DNA of 62,306 nt, taken from Xenorhabdus sp. IM139775 (GTDB lineage Bacteria; Pseudomonadota; Gammaproteobacteria; Enterobacterales; Enterobacteriaceae). The notes beneath the pieces were generated by a model. It saw only the letters and a list, made by a program, of their open reading frames with translations. It did no database searches and had not been told where the DNA came from. The first letter of the stretch is position 1. Every line of letters begins with the position of its first letter. Position numbers and translations under genes: made by a program. The stretch is from positions 1-62,306 of the forward strand of contig NZ_JAQRFK010000015.1 in the NCBI RefSeq assembly GCF_028598745.1, given 5' to 3'. Of the stretch, positions 7,707 to 17,972 are shown piece after piece.

Positions 7707-10520
7707 ATGAGTGACTACAAAAATACCCTGAATTTACCGGAAACAGGGTTCCCCATGCGCGGGGATTTAGCCAAGCGCGAACCAGATATGTTGAGTCGTT
7801 GGTACAAGGAAGGGTTGTATCAGGCCATCAGGAAAGCAAAATCTGGCAAGAAAACGTTTATTCTGCATGATGGCCCTCCCTATGCAAATGGCGATATTCA
7901 TATTGGTCACTCAGTTAATAAAATTCTCAAAGATATTGTTATTAAGTCCAAAGGGCTATCAGGCTTCGATTCACCTTATATTCCCGGTTGGGACTGCCAC
8001 GGTTTGCCCATTGAGCTTAAGGTTGAGCAGATTATCGGCAAGCCGGGGGAAAAATTTTCCGCCGCCCAATTCCGTGCTGAGTGCCGCAAATATGCCATGA
8101 CTCAGGTCGAAGCACAGAAAACGGACTTCAAACGTCTGGGGGTACTGGGCGATTGGGATAAACCTTACCTGACCATGGACTTCAAAACGGAAGCTGACAT
8201 CATTCGGGCACTGGGCCGCATTATCGACAATGGGCATTTGCTGAAAGGCGTAAAACCCGTTCACTGGTGCACGGATTGTGGTTCCTCCCTCGCCGAAGCA
8301 GAAGTGGAATACTACGATAAAACCTCCCCGTCCATCGATGTGCGCTTTGCAGCGGTTGATGCCGGTGCCGTGTACGCCAAATTCGGTGTACAACCACAAG
8401 GGTTGCCGGTTTCTCTGATCATCTGGACCACCACGCCGTGGACATTACCGGCAAACCGTGCCATTTCCTTGGGTGCGGAAATCACCTACCAGTTGATCAA
8501 AATTGACAACGAGTGCCTGATTCTGGCGGCGGAACTGGTCGAAAGTGTGATGCAGCGTGCCGGTATCACGGCATGGGCGGTCTTGGGTGATTGTGCTGGC
8601 GACGCACTGGAACTGATGCGCTTCAACCACCCATTCATGGGCTTCGATGTGCCTGCCATCCTCGGTGATCACGTCACACTGGAAGCCGGTACAGGTGCCG
8701 TACATACTGCGGGGGGTCACGGCCCTGACGATTACTCCATCAGCTTAAAATATGGCCTTGAAATCGCCAATCCGGTAGGGCCGAACGGCTGCTTTATCTC
8801 TGGCACTTATCCTTCCCTGGATGGACAATTTGTCTTCAAAGCGAACGACATCATCGTTGAGTTGCTGAAAGAGAAAGGCGCACTGCTGAATCTGGCAAAA
8901 ATCCAGCACAGCTATCCTTGCTGCTGGCGCCACAAAAAACCCATTATCTTCCGTGCAACGCCACAGTGGTTCATCAGCATGGATAAAAACGGCTTGCGCG
9001 AACAGTCCCTGAAAGAGATCAAGGATGTGCAGTGGATACCCGGCTGGGGACAGGCGCGTATCGAATCAATGGTAGAAAACCGCCCGGACTGGTGTATCTC
9101 CCGCCAGCGTACATGGGGCGTGCCGATGTCGCTGTTTATTCATAAAGAGACCCAAGAGCCACACCCGCGTACTGTTGAGTTGATCGAAGAAGTGGCCAGG
9201 CGCGTCGAAGTTGATGGCATTCAGGCATGGTGGGATCTGGACGCAACTGAACTGCTGGGTGATGAGGCTGCTGATTACATCAAGGCATCGGATACGCTGG
9301 ATGTCTGGTTTGATTCAGGCAGTACCCACTCTTCAGTGGTGGATGCACGCCCGGAATTCAACGGCCATTCAGCCGATATCTATCTGGAAGGTTCTGACCA
9401 ACACCGTGGCTGGTTCATGTCTTCACTGATGCTGTCCACGGCGATCAAAGGCGAAGCGCCTTACCGTCAGGTACTGACTCATGGTTTCACCGTTGATGAA
9501 CAAGGGCGTAAAATGTCCAAGTCCATCGGTAATACCGTCAGTCCGCAGGATGTGATGAACAAGCTGGGCGCAGATATCCTGCGTTTATGGGTGGCATCTA
9601 CCGACTATACTGGCGAAATCGCGGTTTCTGACGAGATCCTGAAACGTTCCGCTGACGCTTACCGCCGTATCCGCAACACTGCACGCTTCCTGCTGGCAAA
9701 CCTGAATGGCTTTAACCCAGAAGAGCATAGGGTAAAAGCGGAAGACATGGTTGTTCTGGATCGCTGGGCAGTCGGCCGCGCACAGGCAGCACAGGCTGAT
9801 ATCCTGAAATACTATGACGAGTATGATTTCCACTCCGTGGTGCAACGTTTGATGCAGTTCTGTTCCGTGGAAATGGGTTCGTTCTATCTGGATATCATTA
9901 AAGATCGCCAGTACACCGCGAAAAGTGACAGCCTTGCCCGCCGTAGCTGCCAAACTGCCTTGTTCCATATCTCAGAAGCGCTGGTTCGCTGGATGGCGCC
10001 GATTCTGTCGTTCACGGCAGATGAAATCTGGCATGAACTGCCGGGTAAACGTGCGCAATATGTCTTCACCGAAGAGTGGTATGACGGGCTGTTTGGTCTG
10101 GCAGATGGCGAAGATATGAACGATACTTTCTGGGCTGACCTGCTGACAGTACGTGGCGAAGTGAATAAAGTCCTGGAACAGGCGCGTGCTGACAAGCACA
10201 TCCGCAGTTCACTGGAAGCGGCTGTCACGCTCTATGCGGATGACGCACTGGCAGAAAAACTGGGCAAACTGTCTGACGAACTGCGTTTTGTTCTACTGAC
10301 TTCTCAGGTTGACGTGGCTGCTTATGCCGCTGCCGATGAGAATGCACAACAAAGCGAACTTGCTGGCCTGAAAATAGCCTTCCGCAAAGCGGACGGAGAA
10401 AAATGTCCACGTTGCTGGCACTATGCTAAAAACGTGGGGCTGGTGGCGGAACATGCAGAACTTTGCGGCCGCTGTGTGACTAACATTGCCGGGAACGGTG
10501 AAGAGCGTAAATTTGCCTGA
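7707..10520 (+). CDS. ileS: Isoleucyl-tRNA synthetase
   Basis: This class I synthetase of 937 residues (E. coli 938) has the HIGH motif in [11 protein letters not shown] near residue 66 and KMSKS in [11 protein letters not shown] near 603. The CP1 editing domain carries [14 protein letters not shown], and the C-terminal zinc knuckle is CPRCWHY...CGRC. It charges tRNA-Ile and edits valine. It overlaps lspA by one base (TGATG). The E. coli order is kept, and co-transcription from ribF is expected. Confidence 0.98.
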   Translation: MSDYKNTLNLPETGFPMRGDLAKREPDMLSRWYKEGLYQAIRKAKSGKKTFILHDGPPYANGDIHIGHSVNKILKDIVIKSKGLSGFDSPYIPGWDCHGLPIELKVEQIIGKPGEKFSAAQFRAECRKYAMTQVEAQKTDFKRLGVLGDWDKPYLTMDFKTEADIIRALGRIIDNGHLLKGVKPVHWCTDCGSSLAEAEVEYYDKTSPSIDVRFAAVDAGAVYAKFGVQPQGLPVSLIIWTTTPWTLPANRAISLGAEITYQLIKIDNECLILAAELVESVMQRAGITAWAVLGDCAGDALELMRFNHPFMGFDVPAILGDHVTLEAGTGAVHTAGGHGPDDYSISLKYGLEIANPVGPNGCFISGTYPSLDGQFVFKANDIIVELLKEKGALLNLAKIQHSYPCCWRHKKPIIFRATPQWFISMDKNGLREQSLKEIKDVQWIPGWGQARIESMVENRPDWCISRQRTWGVPMSLFIHKETQEPHPRTVELIEEVARRVEVDGIQAWWDLDATELLGDEAADYIKASDTLDVWFDSGSTHSSVVDARPEFNGHSADIYLEGSDQHRGWFMSSLMLSTAIKGEAPYRQVLTHGFTVDEQGRKMSKSIGNTVSPQDVMNKLGADILRLWVASTDYTGEIAVSDEILKRSADAYRRIRNTARFLLANLNGFNPEEHRVKAEDMVVLDRWAVGRAQAAQADILKYYDEYDFHSVVQRLMQFCSVEMGSFYLDIIKDRQYTAKSDSLARRSCQTALFHISEALVRWMAPILSFTADEIWHELPGKRAQYVFTEEWYDGLFGLADGEDMNDTFWADLLTVRGEVNKVLEQARADKHIRSSLEAAVTLYADDALAEKLGKLSDELRFVLLTSQVDVAAYAAADENAQQSELAGLKIAFRKADGEKCPRCWHYAKNVGLVAEHAELCGRCVTNIAGNGEERKFA

Positions 10521-11032
10521 TGAGTAAACCCATTTGTTCCACCGGACTTCGCTGGCTTTGGCTGGTTGTTGTGGTATTAATACTGGATTTGGGCAGCAAA
10601 CACTTAGTGTTGCAGCACTTCACCTTGTATGAATCAACGCCATTAATACCTTATTTCAACCTGACTTATGCCCAGAACTTGGGGGCAGCTTTTAGTTTTC
10701 TGGCCGATAAAGGTGGCTGGCAGCGTTGGTTCTTTGCATTAGTGGCAATTGCTATTACGGTTGTCCTGCTGACGATGATGTATCGTTCCAATGCCAGGCA
10801 AAAGTTGGGCAATATTGCCTACGCCTTAGTGATTGGTGGGGCATTGGGGAATTTGTTCGATAGGCTGGTGCATGGCTTTGTTGTCGATTTCATCGACTTT
10901 TATGTCGGTGAGTGGCATTTTCCTACCTTTAATATTGCAGATTCTGCAATTTGCATCGGGGCAGCGCTCATTATCATAGAGAGCCTTATCAGCCCTGATG
11001 ACAAAGATAAGAAAGCTGCCACGAAAGCGTAA
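10520..11032 (+). CDS. lspA: Lipoprotein signal peptidase (signal peptidase II)
   Basis: The inner-membrane aspartyl protease of 170 residues has four transmembrane segments. The catalytic pair is at the E. coli positions: Asp123 in FVVDFIDF and Asp141 in FNIADS, with the NLFDR motif at 111-115. It removes signal peptides from diacylated prolipoproteins. Its ATG overlaps the ileS stop, indicating coupled translation. Confidence 0.97.
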   Translation: MSKPICSTGLRWLWLVVVVLILDLGSKHLVLQHFTLYESTPLIPYFNLTYAQNLGAAFSFLADKGGWQRWFFALVAIAITVVLLTMMYRSNARQKLGNIAYALVIGGALGNLFDRLVHGFVVDFIDFYVGEWHFPTFNIADSAICIGAALIIIESLISPDDKDKKAATKA

Positions 11033-11065
11033 TTGAACATTGAGTCATTGGAAGCATGATAATAA

Positions 11066-11094
11066 ACCAGCCCCTATTGTATTGAGGGGCTGGT
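11066..11094. other. Strong hairpin between lspA and fkpB
   Basis: ACCAGCCCCT and AGGGGCTGGT form a perfect 10 bp stem with a 9 nt loop. There is no U run on the plus strand, so it may only attenuate or protect the transcript rather than stop it. Confidence 0.55.
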
Positions 11095-11157
11095 AACGTC
11101 ATCGATACCCAATAGCGGTATACTTGCAATCATTTTTAAGTAAAAGGTTTGAGCAAC

Positions 11158-11628
11158 ATGTCAATGCAGGTGCAAGCGCACAGTGCAGTTTTATTACATT
11201 TCACATTAAAGCTGGATGATGGCTCGACGGCAGACTCGACTTACAGTCAAGACAAACCCGCATTATTCCGCCTCGGTGATGGTAGTCTCTCTGCCCCGCT
11301 GGAAGAACAGCTTCTTGGTTTGAAAGCCGGTGATAAACATCAGTTTACGCTGGCCGGAGAAGCCATTTTTGGCAAATATAATCCTGATTTAGTCCAATAC
11401 TTCACGCCCCGTGATTTTTCCGACGCCGGCATCCCAGAAGTGGGAACCATTATGTTATTTACAGCCATGAATGGCAGTGAAATGCCCGGATTTATCAAAG
11501 AAGTGGCTGAAGGTTCCGTTACTGTTGATTTTAACCATCCACTGGCTGAACAAAACATCACTTTTGAGATCGAAGTGTTGGAAATTGACCCTCAGTTGGA
11601 GGAAACCCATGCAAATATTACTGGCTAA
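11158..11628 (+). CDS. fkpB: FKBP-type peptidyl-prolyl isomerase FkpB (SlpA)
   Basis: The ATG at 11158 is chosen because AGG at 11145-11147 is correctly spaced for it; the upstream TTG at 11149 is too close. The product has 156 residues. SlyD-like FKBP signatures are present ([49 protein letters not shown]) with an inserted chaperone flap around residues 65-125. It is a cytosolic proline isomerase and folding helper. It overlaps ispH by 20 bp, as in enteric bacteria. Confidence 0.95.
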   Translation: MSMQVQAHSAVLLHFTLKLDDGSTADSTYSQDKPALFRLGDGSLSAPLEEQLLGLKAGDKHQFTLAGEAIFGKYNPDLVQYFTPRDFSDAGIPEVGTIMLFTAMNGSEMPGFIKEVAEGSVTVDFNHPLAEQNITFEIEVLEIDPQLEETHANITG

Positions 11629-12562
11629 CCCGCGTGGTTTCTGTGCTGGTGTTGATCGCGCTATCAGCATCGTAGAACGCGCACTGGAATTGTACGGTGC
11701 GCCTATTTATGTTCGCCATGAAGTCGTCCATAACCGCTATGTGGTTGATAACCTGAGGAAGCGGGGGGCTATCTTCATTGAAGATATTTCAGAAGTGCCC
11801 GATGGTGCCATTTTGATCTTCTCTGCGCATGGTGTTTCCCAAGCCATTCGTGCAGAAGCCCGCTCCCGTCATTTAACCATGCTGTTTGATGCGACCTGCC
11901 CGCTGGTGACCAAAGTGCATATGGAAGTGGCAAGGGCAAGTCGCAAGGGTAAAGAAGCCATCTTGATTGGTCACGCTGGTCACCCCGAAGTAGAAGGTAC
12001 GATGGGGCAATACAATAATCCTGAAGGTGGCATGTATCTGGTGGAATCACCGGCAGATGTGTGGAAACTGCAAGTCAAGGATGAGAATAACCTCTGTTTT
12101 ATGACCCAAACGACACTTTCTGTTGATGATACTTCTGAAGTGATTGATGCACTTAATGCAAGATTCCCCAAGATTGTCGGCCCACGTAAAGATGATATCT
12201 GTTATGCCACGACTAACCGTCAGGAAGCAGTGCGTGATTTGGCATTGGGGGCTGATGTTGTTTTGGTTGTCGGCTCGAAAAACTCCTCGAACTCAAATCG
12301 TTTGGCTGAACTGGCACAACGGGTCGGAAAACCGGCTTATTTGATTGATTCTGCTGAGGATATCCAAGAAACGTGGATCACCAGTGTGAGCGCAGTGGGT
12401 GTCACAGCGGGCGCATCTGCGCCTGATATTTTAGTACAACAGGTGATTGAGCGCCTGAAAACGTTCGGTGCAGAAACGGTGAACGAACTGCATGGCCGGG
12501 AAGAAAATATTGTTTTCGAAGTACCAAAAGAGTTGCGCCTTGAGGTGAAAGAGGTCAATTAG
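11609..12562 (+). CDS. ispH: 4-hydroxy-3-methylbut-2-enyl diphosphate reductase
   Basis: The start at ATG 11609 is set by GGAGG at 11598-11602 and by the family opening [20 protein letters not shown]. The product has 317 residues. The three cysteines of the [4Fe-4S] cluster are in GFCAGVD (12), DATCPLV (97) and DDICYAT (about 198). It makes IPP and DMAPP in the last step of the MEP pathway. It is the last gene of the ribF unit. After it, the E. coli neighbour rihC is missing and an insertion of other genes begins. Confidence 0.97.
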   Translation: MQILLANPRGFCAGVDRAISIVERALELYGAPIYVRHEVVHNRYVVDNLRKRGAIFIEDISEVPDGAILIFSAHGVSQAIRAEARSRHLTMLFDATCPLVTKVHMEVARASRKGKEAILIGHAGHPEVEGTMGQYNNPEGGMYLVESPADVWKLQVKDENNLCFMTQTTLSVDDTSEVIDALNARFPKIVGPRKDDICYATTNRQEAVRDLALGADVVLVVGSKNSSNSNRLAELAQRVGKPAYLIDSAEDIQETWITSVSAVGVTAGASAPDILVQQVIERLKTFGAETVNELHGREENIVFEVPKELRLEVKEVN

Positions 12563-12597
12563 CTTAAAAGCGCCATTTTAGCTCATATAAAATCAAA

Positions 12598-12650
12598 CTC
12601 GGCTTTTTCGGGCTGGTTTAACCCTGATGCGATCACGATAAAAAGCCGAG
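12598..12650. repeat. 11 bp perfect inverted repeat between convergent genes
   Basis: CTCGGCTTTTT at 12598-12608 and AAAAAGCCGAG at 12640-12650 enclose 31 bases, inside which GGG...CCC can also pair. It lies between ispH and the convergent GNAT-like gene. It could be a long-loop bidirectional terminator. Confidence 0.5.
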
Positions 12651-12688
12651 TATCTTGCGATACCTTGAGTGCCCAATCAAAAAATACC

Positions 12689-13351
12689 TTAACAGCCACT
12701 ATATCGAAAACGACCATTATTTAAGTGCCATTGATTACTTTCAGCAGGATTCAGATACAAATTGTTGCTACCCTCTAATCGAGTAAATCCCATATTGAGA
12801 GATATTGGTATTGATGAGTTGTCTAGTGGCGCAAGTCTTAACTTCCCCTCCATGTTTAATCCCAGTGATTGGTTTACCGCATACTCCACAAGTAAAACAC
12901 CACAATTTCGAATACCACAATGAGTTACCAAGTAATTGATTTTTGGTGCATCAGCAGGTTTATTTTTATCAGGTTCATCTTTATAGGTAAACTGTAAAGC
13001 ACCGACAGGCACACCTCTGAAATAAGCAACAAAAAACAATAAATTTTTTTTATCCATATATTTTATATAGCTATCCATACAACAAAGCATATTATGTGCA
13101 TCATCATACCTTTTATTCCACTTTGTTTGTTCATCATCAGGTGCCTCCAAAGGGTTCTCATATCTCCACCCCCGACTATTAATCACAATTATATCAGTGA
13201 GAGGCAATGCTTCCTCTGCGCTCACCTTCTTGATGGTTATAAATATTCTGGCATCAAATATTGCCTTATTGATATCCGAAACAGACTTAGCGTGGGTTAA
13301 AGAACCAGAAAATGAAGGCGAATTAATATTAAACGATTTTGATCTTAACAT
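12689..13351 (-). CDS. GNAT-like acetyltransferase domain protein, function unknown
   Basis: This 220-residue protein is AT-richer than its neighbours. Residues 100-200 show a GNAT-like order: LLFFVAYFRGVPVGALQFTY (strands b2-b4), INYLVTHCGIRNCGVLLVEYAVN (b4 with the acetyl-CoA loop, here GIRNCGVLL in place of the usual Q/RxxGxG/A), then the C-terminal strand around MGFTRL. The first 90 residues have no clear match, and there is no signal peptide. It replaces rihC of the E. coli order, stands alone, and is flanked by AT-rich DNA and inverted repeats, which suggests horizontal acquisition. Enzymatic activity and substrate are unknown, and an effector-like role is only speculation. Confidence 0.6.
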   Translation of the reverse strand: MLRSKSFNINSPSFSGSLTHAKSVSDINKAIFDARIFITIKKVSAEEALPLTDIIVINSRGWRYENPLEAPDDEQTKWNKRYDDAHNMLCCMDSYIKYMDKKNLLFFVAYFRGVPVGALQFTYKDEPDKNKPADAPKINYLVTHCGIRNCGVLLVEYAVNQSLGLNMEGKLRLAPLDNSSIPISLNMGFTRLEGSNNLYLNPAESNQWHLNNGRFRYSGC

Positions 13352-13501
13352 GATTTATGTACCCAGAATTTTATTTATTTTATGGGTTTGCCAACATCAT
13401 AATAAATAACTATATTTATTAAATAAATCAAACAGCCATTTATTTATCGTGTAAATCCAAGTAAATAAACTTTCATAATAGTAATACACTTAAATGATGA
13501 A

Positions 13502-13539
13502 ACTTCCTTACTCTTCGCGGCGTGAGGAGTTAAGGAAGT
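13502..13539. repeat. Stem-loop upstream of the GNAT-like gene
   Basis: ACTTCCTTA-CTC pairs with GAG-(T)-TAAGGAAGT around a GC-rich loop. A second small palindrome, ACGATTT-TT-AAATCGT, follows at 13545-13560. Both lie in the AT-rich gap between the GNAT-like gene and alaX. That gap (13352-13632) holds no ORF. Confidence 0.5.
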
Positions 13540-13632
13540 GATCTACGATTTTTAAATCGTCATTTACATTTAAAAGATTAATTTCAATTAAGATAAAATG
13601 AGATAAGAGAATAATTTATCATCATAATCAAA

Positions 13633-14274
13633 TTACGCTGGAAATACTACTTCATATTTCACTGATAACTGACCTTTCTTTTCCTGTATCGCCTGTATCC
13701 GCAGTCCGTGGATTTGCCTTAATGACGCCACGTGTGTTCCACCACAGGGATAAGGGATAAACGTGCCAAAACTGACTTGTCTAAACCCATCATCACGCAC
13801 AGTGATTTGGCAAGGTAAGTTTTCATCAATACATTGGTCACATCTTTTCTGGAGATCTTCAACTGAAAAGGCTTGTGCACAAGACCCTGACTTAAAGGTA
13901 ACACGACTTTCTCCGGGCCAATGGTGTGCCCTGATAGGATGCCAACCCAGCAGCTCGACAATATGACCGATAAGATGCCCCGCAGAATGTAATTGTGAAT
14001 GTAACTGGCGGCGTTTCTCATCAACGCGGGCCAAGGCAACGCCAGTCGTTACCGGATGGGTTGTGTAATGGATTATTCTATTATCTTCTAACGTGACATG
14101 AGTGACTTCCACATCATTAAGCCAGCCGGTATCACTGGGTTGGCCTCCTCCTTGCGGATGAAATGGCGTGGCTTTTAATTGGATCGCATAACGTTCATCA
14201 TCACAGAGGGCGCAATCCAGGATTTCAACTTCCCTTGACAGGCAAGTGCTGGATAAATAGAGACGTTCAGACAT
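13633..14274 (-). CDS. alaX: Alanyl-tRNA editing protein AlaX
   Basis: The 213-residue free-standing editing domain resembles the C-terminal half of AlaRS. It carries the zinc-binding signature HSAGHL (about 97-102) and the second metal motif CGGTH near 178-182. FHPQGGGQPSDTG near 38-50 is the substrate loop. AlaX proteins hydrolyse Ser-tRNA-Ala (and Gly-tRNA-Ala), removing mischarged tRNA in trans. It is divergent from a LysR gene with 95 bp between them, which may control it. Confidence 0.88.
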   Translation of the reverse strand: MSERLYLSSTCLSREVEILDCALCDDERYAIQLKATPFHPQGGGQPSDTGWLNDVEVTHVTLEDNRIIHYTTHPVTTGVALARVDEKRRQLHSQLHSAGHLIGHIVELLGWHPIRAHHWPGESRVTFKSGSCAQAFSVEDLQKRCDQCIDENLPCQITVRDDGFRQVSFGTFIPYPCGGTHVASLRQIHGLRIQAIQEKKGQLSVKYEVVFPA

Positions 14275-14369
14275 GATTAATATTCCCTGGTATCAGCAAA
14301 TTTATCCCTGATTGTATTAAATAGGCTTAACAGTGATAATCCATCCAAAAATCAAATAACTTTTGACTT

Positions 14370-15302
14370 ATGAGCACAAATAACACGATAACCTTACTGC
14401 GCGAGATGGCTATTTTCGCAAAAGTGGTTGAGACGGGCAGCTTCTCTGAAACAGCGCGCCAGCTTGCCGCGACGCCTTCCGCCATTAGTCGCTCGGTGGC
14501 TAAATTGGAAAAAGCACTTGGCACCCGTCTCTTACAGAGAACAACACGTAAGCTGCGCTTGAGTGATAGTGGTCAGGAAATTTACAAGCGCTGCCTGGAG
14601 ATGGTCAATGCGGCTCAGGAGGTCATGGCGGTATCAGGGGCTATCAACCATGAACCACAAGGGATCATACGGGTCAGTGTGCCCAAAGCCGTCGGGCGTT
14701 TTGTTATTCATCCTCATATACCGGCATTTCTTGCCCAATACCCCAAAGTCGATGTGAACTTACGGCTTGATGATCGGTATGTCGATTTGATAGACGATCA
14801 GATTGATCTCGCCATCCGAATTACCGATCAACCGCCTCCGGGTCATATGGGACGACGCTTATTGAATATCTGGCATATGCTATGTGCAACCCCTGAATAC
14901 CTTGCACAACATGGCATTCCACAACACCCGCACGACCTGAAAAATCATGGCTGCATCTACCTTGGAGAAGAACCCGGTGATTCGCGCTGGAAATTTAGTC
15001 AGGGTAACAAGATTGCCACCGTCAATATTCATGGGCGTTATGCCGCCAACCATACCGAAGTCAGGCTTGATGCGGTACTGCAACATATTGGAATTGGCAG
15101 TTTACCTTACTTTACGGCTAAGCCGGCTTTACAGCAGGGGCGGCTGGTTCAAGTGCTGCCTGACTGGAATTTTAAGGCCAACTATACTGGTGAGCTTTGG
15201 ATACTCTACCCCCCAACGCGACATTTACCGCCAAAACTGAGCGTATTCATCGAGTTTTTGGCTCAATGCCTGCGTAAAGAAGCCATCTCAGATAAAGTTT
15301 AG
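14370..15302 (+). CDS. LysR-family transcriptional regulator
   Basis: The 310-residue protein has an N-terminal winged HTH (MAIFAKVVETGSFSETARQLAATPSAISRSVAKLEKALGTRLLQRTTRKLRLS, about residues 9-63 in total) and a substrate-binding effector domain of the AaeR/DsdC-like PBP2_CrgA type. It is divergent from alaX, the standard geometry for a LysR regulator and its target, so control of alaX is possible but unproven. It lies in the inserted segment between ispH and dapB. No specific orthologue is recognised. Confidence 0.88.
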   Translation: MSTNNTITLLREMAIFAKVVETGSFSETARQLAATPSAISRSVAKLEKALGTRLLQRTTRKLRLSDSGQEIYKRCLEMVNAAQEVMAVSGAINHEPQGIIRVSVPKAVGRFVIHPHIPAFLAQYPKVDVNLRLDDRYVDLIDDQIDLAIRITDQPPPGHMGRRLLNIWHMLCATPEYLAQHGIPQHPHDLKNHGCIYLGEEPGDSRWKFSQGNKIATVNIHGRYAANHTEVRLDAVLQHIGIGSLPYFTAKPALQQGRLVQVLPDWNFKANYTGELWILYPPTRHLPPKLSVFIEFLAQCLRKEAISDKV

Positions 15303-15398
15303 TTTTTTTTATAACTGCCAGCCTGTTTCCTGTTTTTCTTATTGTCAGGCTATAAATCTGGCACAGCCACGCCTTGCCAGTTAAGCTGTAGAACGCGG

Positions 15399-15454
15399 TC
15401 TCCTTAAAACAGTTTCCTTAAAACAGTTTCCTTAAAACAATTTCCTTAAAAAAT
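15399..15454. repeat. Tandem repeat, four 14 bp units
   Basis: The unit TTTCCTTAAAACAG is present about four times (15399, 15413, 15427, 15441), with changes only in the first and last copies. It lies just upstream of dapB, 44 bp before its start codon, so copy number could alter the dapB leader. Confidence 0.85.
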
Positions 15455-15473
15455 TGCCTTTATTACTCAATGA

Positions 15474-16319
<846 letters not shown>

Positions 16320-16344
16320 TTTTAAAAAACAATAACACATTGTA

Positions 16345-16377
16345 ATTACGCAATTATTTTATACATAATTGCGTAAT
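16345..16377. repeat. Perfect 13 bp inverted repeat after dapB
   Basis: ATTACGCAATTAT and ATAATTGCGTAAT face each other around a 7 nt loop, 26 bp after the dapB stop. No U run follows; it may be a weak terminator, or an operator in the carAB control region. Confidence 0.6.
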
Positions 16378-16704
16378 AATGACATAAACATCATTTATTA
16401 CTTAATCACTGAATTAATCACTGTTTTTACAAAAAAAACTTAACCTTATTGCTGTCTTTTTTCCATAAACACCAAAAAAATCCTCTTTTTTCCTGTTTTT
16501 AAGTTTTCCTCACCGTAATCGATTATTCATACCCACTTTTCTTCTGTTTTTCAGCGGCATTAACTCAATACAAGCGCGAGAGTTGTAAAAAAAACAATAA
16601 AAATGCCATTTTTTGTAGACAACCCTCCCGCTCATCATTAGAATGCGCGCAATTTGCCAAAATTTTGCTACAAATCATGATTGGCGTTGATTTTATGGAT
16701 TAAG

Positions 16705-16743
16705 TCTGAATTAATATGCATTGGATGCAACTGATTATTCATT
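16705..16743 (+). promoter_or_regulatory. Twin ARG boxes (ArgR operator) of carA
   Basis: Two 18 bp boxes, TCTGAATTAATATGCATT (16705-16722) and one ending in ATTCATT (16726-16743), are separated by 3 bp. Consensus halves TGAAT and ATTCA and the 21 bp repeat distance are those of ArgR operators. Arginine repression of carAB is therefore expected. Confidence 0.75.
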
Positions 16744-16755
16744 CTGGAGGGTGTT

Positions 16756-17955
16756 TTGATTAAGTCAGCTATATTGGTTCTGGAAGATGGAACCCAATTC
16801 CACGGTCGCGCCATTGGTGCAGAAGGTGTGGCTGTTGGAGAAGTGGTCTTCAATACCTCAATAACCGGATATCAAGAAATACTTACCGACCCTTCCTATT
16901 CCCGCCAAATTGTAACTCTCACTTATCCCCATATTGGTAATGTCGGCATCAATGCCGCTGATGAAGAATCCCCCGCCATTCAAGCCCAAGGCTTAGTCAT
17001 TCGCGATTTACCCTTAGTGACCAGCAACTTCCGCAGTGAAGAAAACCTGTCTGATTACCTGAAACGTCACCATATTGTCGCCATTGCGGATATCGATACA
17101 CGTAAGTTAACCCGCTTGTTGAGAGAAAAAGGCGCCCAGAACGGCTGTATCATTGCCGGTAATACTGTTACTGGTAATACTGCTGCCGGTAATACGGGTA
17201 ATGAAGCCGATGCCCAAGTTGCGCTGGAAAAAGCAAACGCCTTTCCTGGCCTGAAAGGCATGGATTTAGCGAAAGAAGTCACGACAGCACAATCTTACCA
17301 ATGGCTGCAAGGGAGCTGGGCATTGGCGGATGGGCTACCAGAAACGCGTAAAGCGCAAGAACTGCCTTACCACATCGTGGCCTATGATTTTGGCGTGAAG
17401 CGCAACATTCTGCGTATGCTGGTGGATCGCGGCTGCCGCGTGACCGTTGTACCGGCAACAACCCCCGCAGATGAAGTGTTGAAAATGGCACCCGATGGCA
17501 TTTTCCTCTCCAACGGGCCGGGTGATCCAGCGCCATGCGACTATGCCATTGACGCCATCAAGACCTTCCTGAATACCGACATTCCGGTCTTTGGTATCTG
17601 TCTGGGACACCAGTTGCTGGCGCTGGCCAGTGGTGCAAAAACCGTGAAAATGAAGTTTGGTCACCACGGCGGAAACCATCCGGTCAAAGATCTGGATCGC
17701 AATGTTGTCATGATCACGGCACAGAACCACGGTTTTGCCGTTGATGAAAGCTCGCTGCCCGCCAACCTGCGCGTAACGCATAAGTCTCTGTTTGATGGCA
17801 CATTGCAAGGCATCCACCGTACTGACAAGCCCGCATTCAGCTTTCAGGGACACCCCGAAGCCAGCCCCGGCCCACATGAAGCCGCATCACTGTTCGATCA
17901 CTTTATCGAGTTAATTGAGCAATATCGCCAGACAAACGTTGAGAACACCAAATAA
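16756..17955 (+). CDS. carA: Carbamoyl-phosphate synthase small subunit
   Basis: The glutaminase subunit of carbamoyl-phosphate synthase supplies ammonia to CarB for arginine and pyrimidines. The start is TTG at 16756, with GGAGG at 16746-16750 and the family N-terminus [21 protein letters not shown]. The class I amidotransferase nucleophile is Cys282 (FGICLGHQ), with the His/Glu pair in GHPEASPGP. The length is 399 against 382 in E. coli: most of the excess is a tandem Gly-Asn-Thr insertion near residues 135-150 encoded by 15 bp repeats. carB follows after 17 bp. Confidence 0.97.
   Translation: MIKSAILVLEDGTQFHGRAIGAEGVAVGEVVFNTSITGYQEILTDPSYSRQIVTLTYPHIGNVGINAADEESPAIQAQGLVIRDLPLVTSNFRSEENLSDYLKRHHIVAIADIDTRKLTRLLREKGAQNGCIIAGNTVTGNTAAGNTGNEADAQVALEKANAFPGLKGMDLAKEVTTAQSYQWLQGSWALADGLPETRKAQELPYHIVAYDFGVKRNILRMLVDRGCRVTVVPATTPADEVLKMAPDGIFLSNGPGDPAPCDYAIDAIKTFLNTDIPVFGICLGHQLLALASGAKTVKMKFGHHGGNHPVKDLDRNVVMITAQNHGFAVDESSLPANLRVTHKSLFDGTLQGIHRTDKPAFSFQGHPEASPGPHEAASLFDHFIELIEQYRQTNVENTK
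17158..17203 (+). repeat. 15 bp tandem repeat inside carA
   Basis: GGTAATACT recurs at 17158, 17173 and 17188 (15 bp period), with a further partial copy at 17197. It encodes [16 protein letters not shown], which E. coli CarA lacks; the insertion keeps the frame. Confidence 0.85.
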
Positions 17956-17972
17956 TCAGGAGAAGAAGAAAA

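Larger units (their letters stand above)
16320..16755 (+). promoter_or_regulatory. carAB control region
   Basis: This AT-rich stretch of 436 bp has no ORF. In E. coli the equivalent segment carries a pyrimidine-controlled distal promoter P1 and an arginine-controlled proximal promoter P2. Here the ARG boxes at 16705-16743 mark P2. The region upstream of about 16600, with T-runs, is compatible with P1 and IHF/PepA binding, but I cannot assign those sites. Confidence 0.55.

Noticed and set aside
11471..11608. Long N-terminal extension of IspH
   Set aside because: The extension lies within fkpB in another frame; a strong GGAGG and the family start fix ATG 11609.
15399..15454. CRISPR-like array
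   Set aside because: The units are contiguous 14 bp tandem repeats with no spacers, and there are no cas genes in the window.
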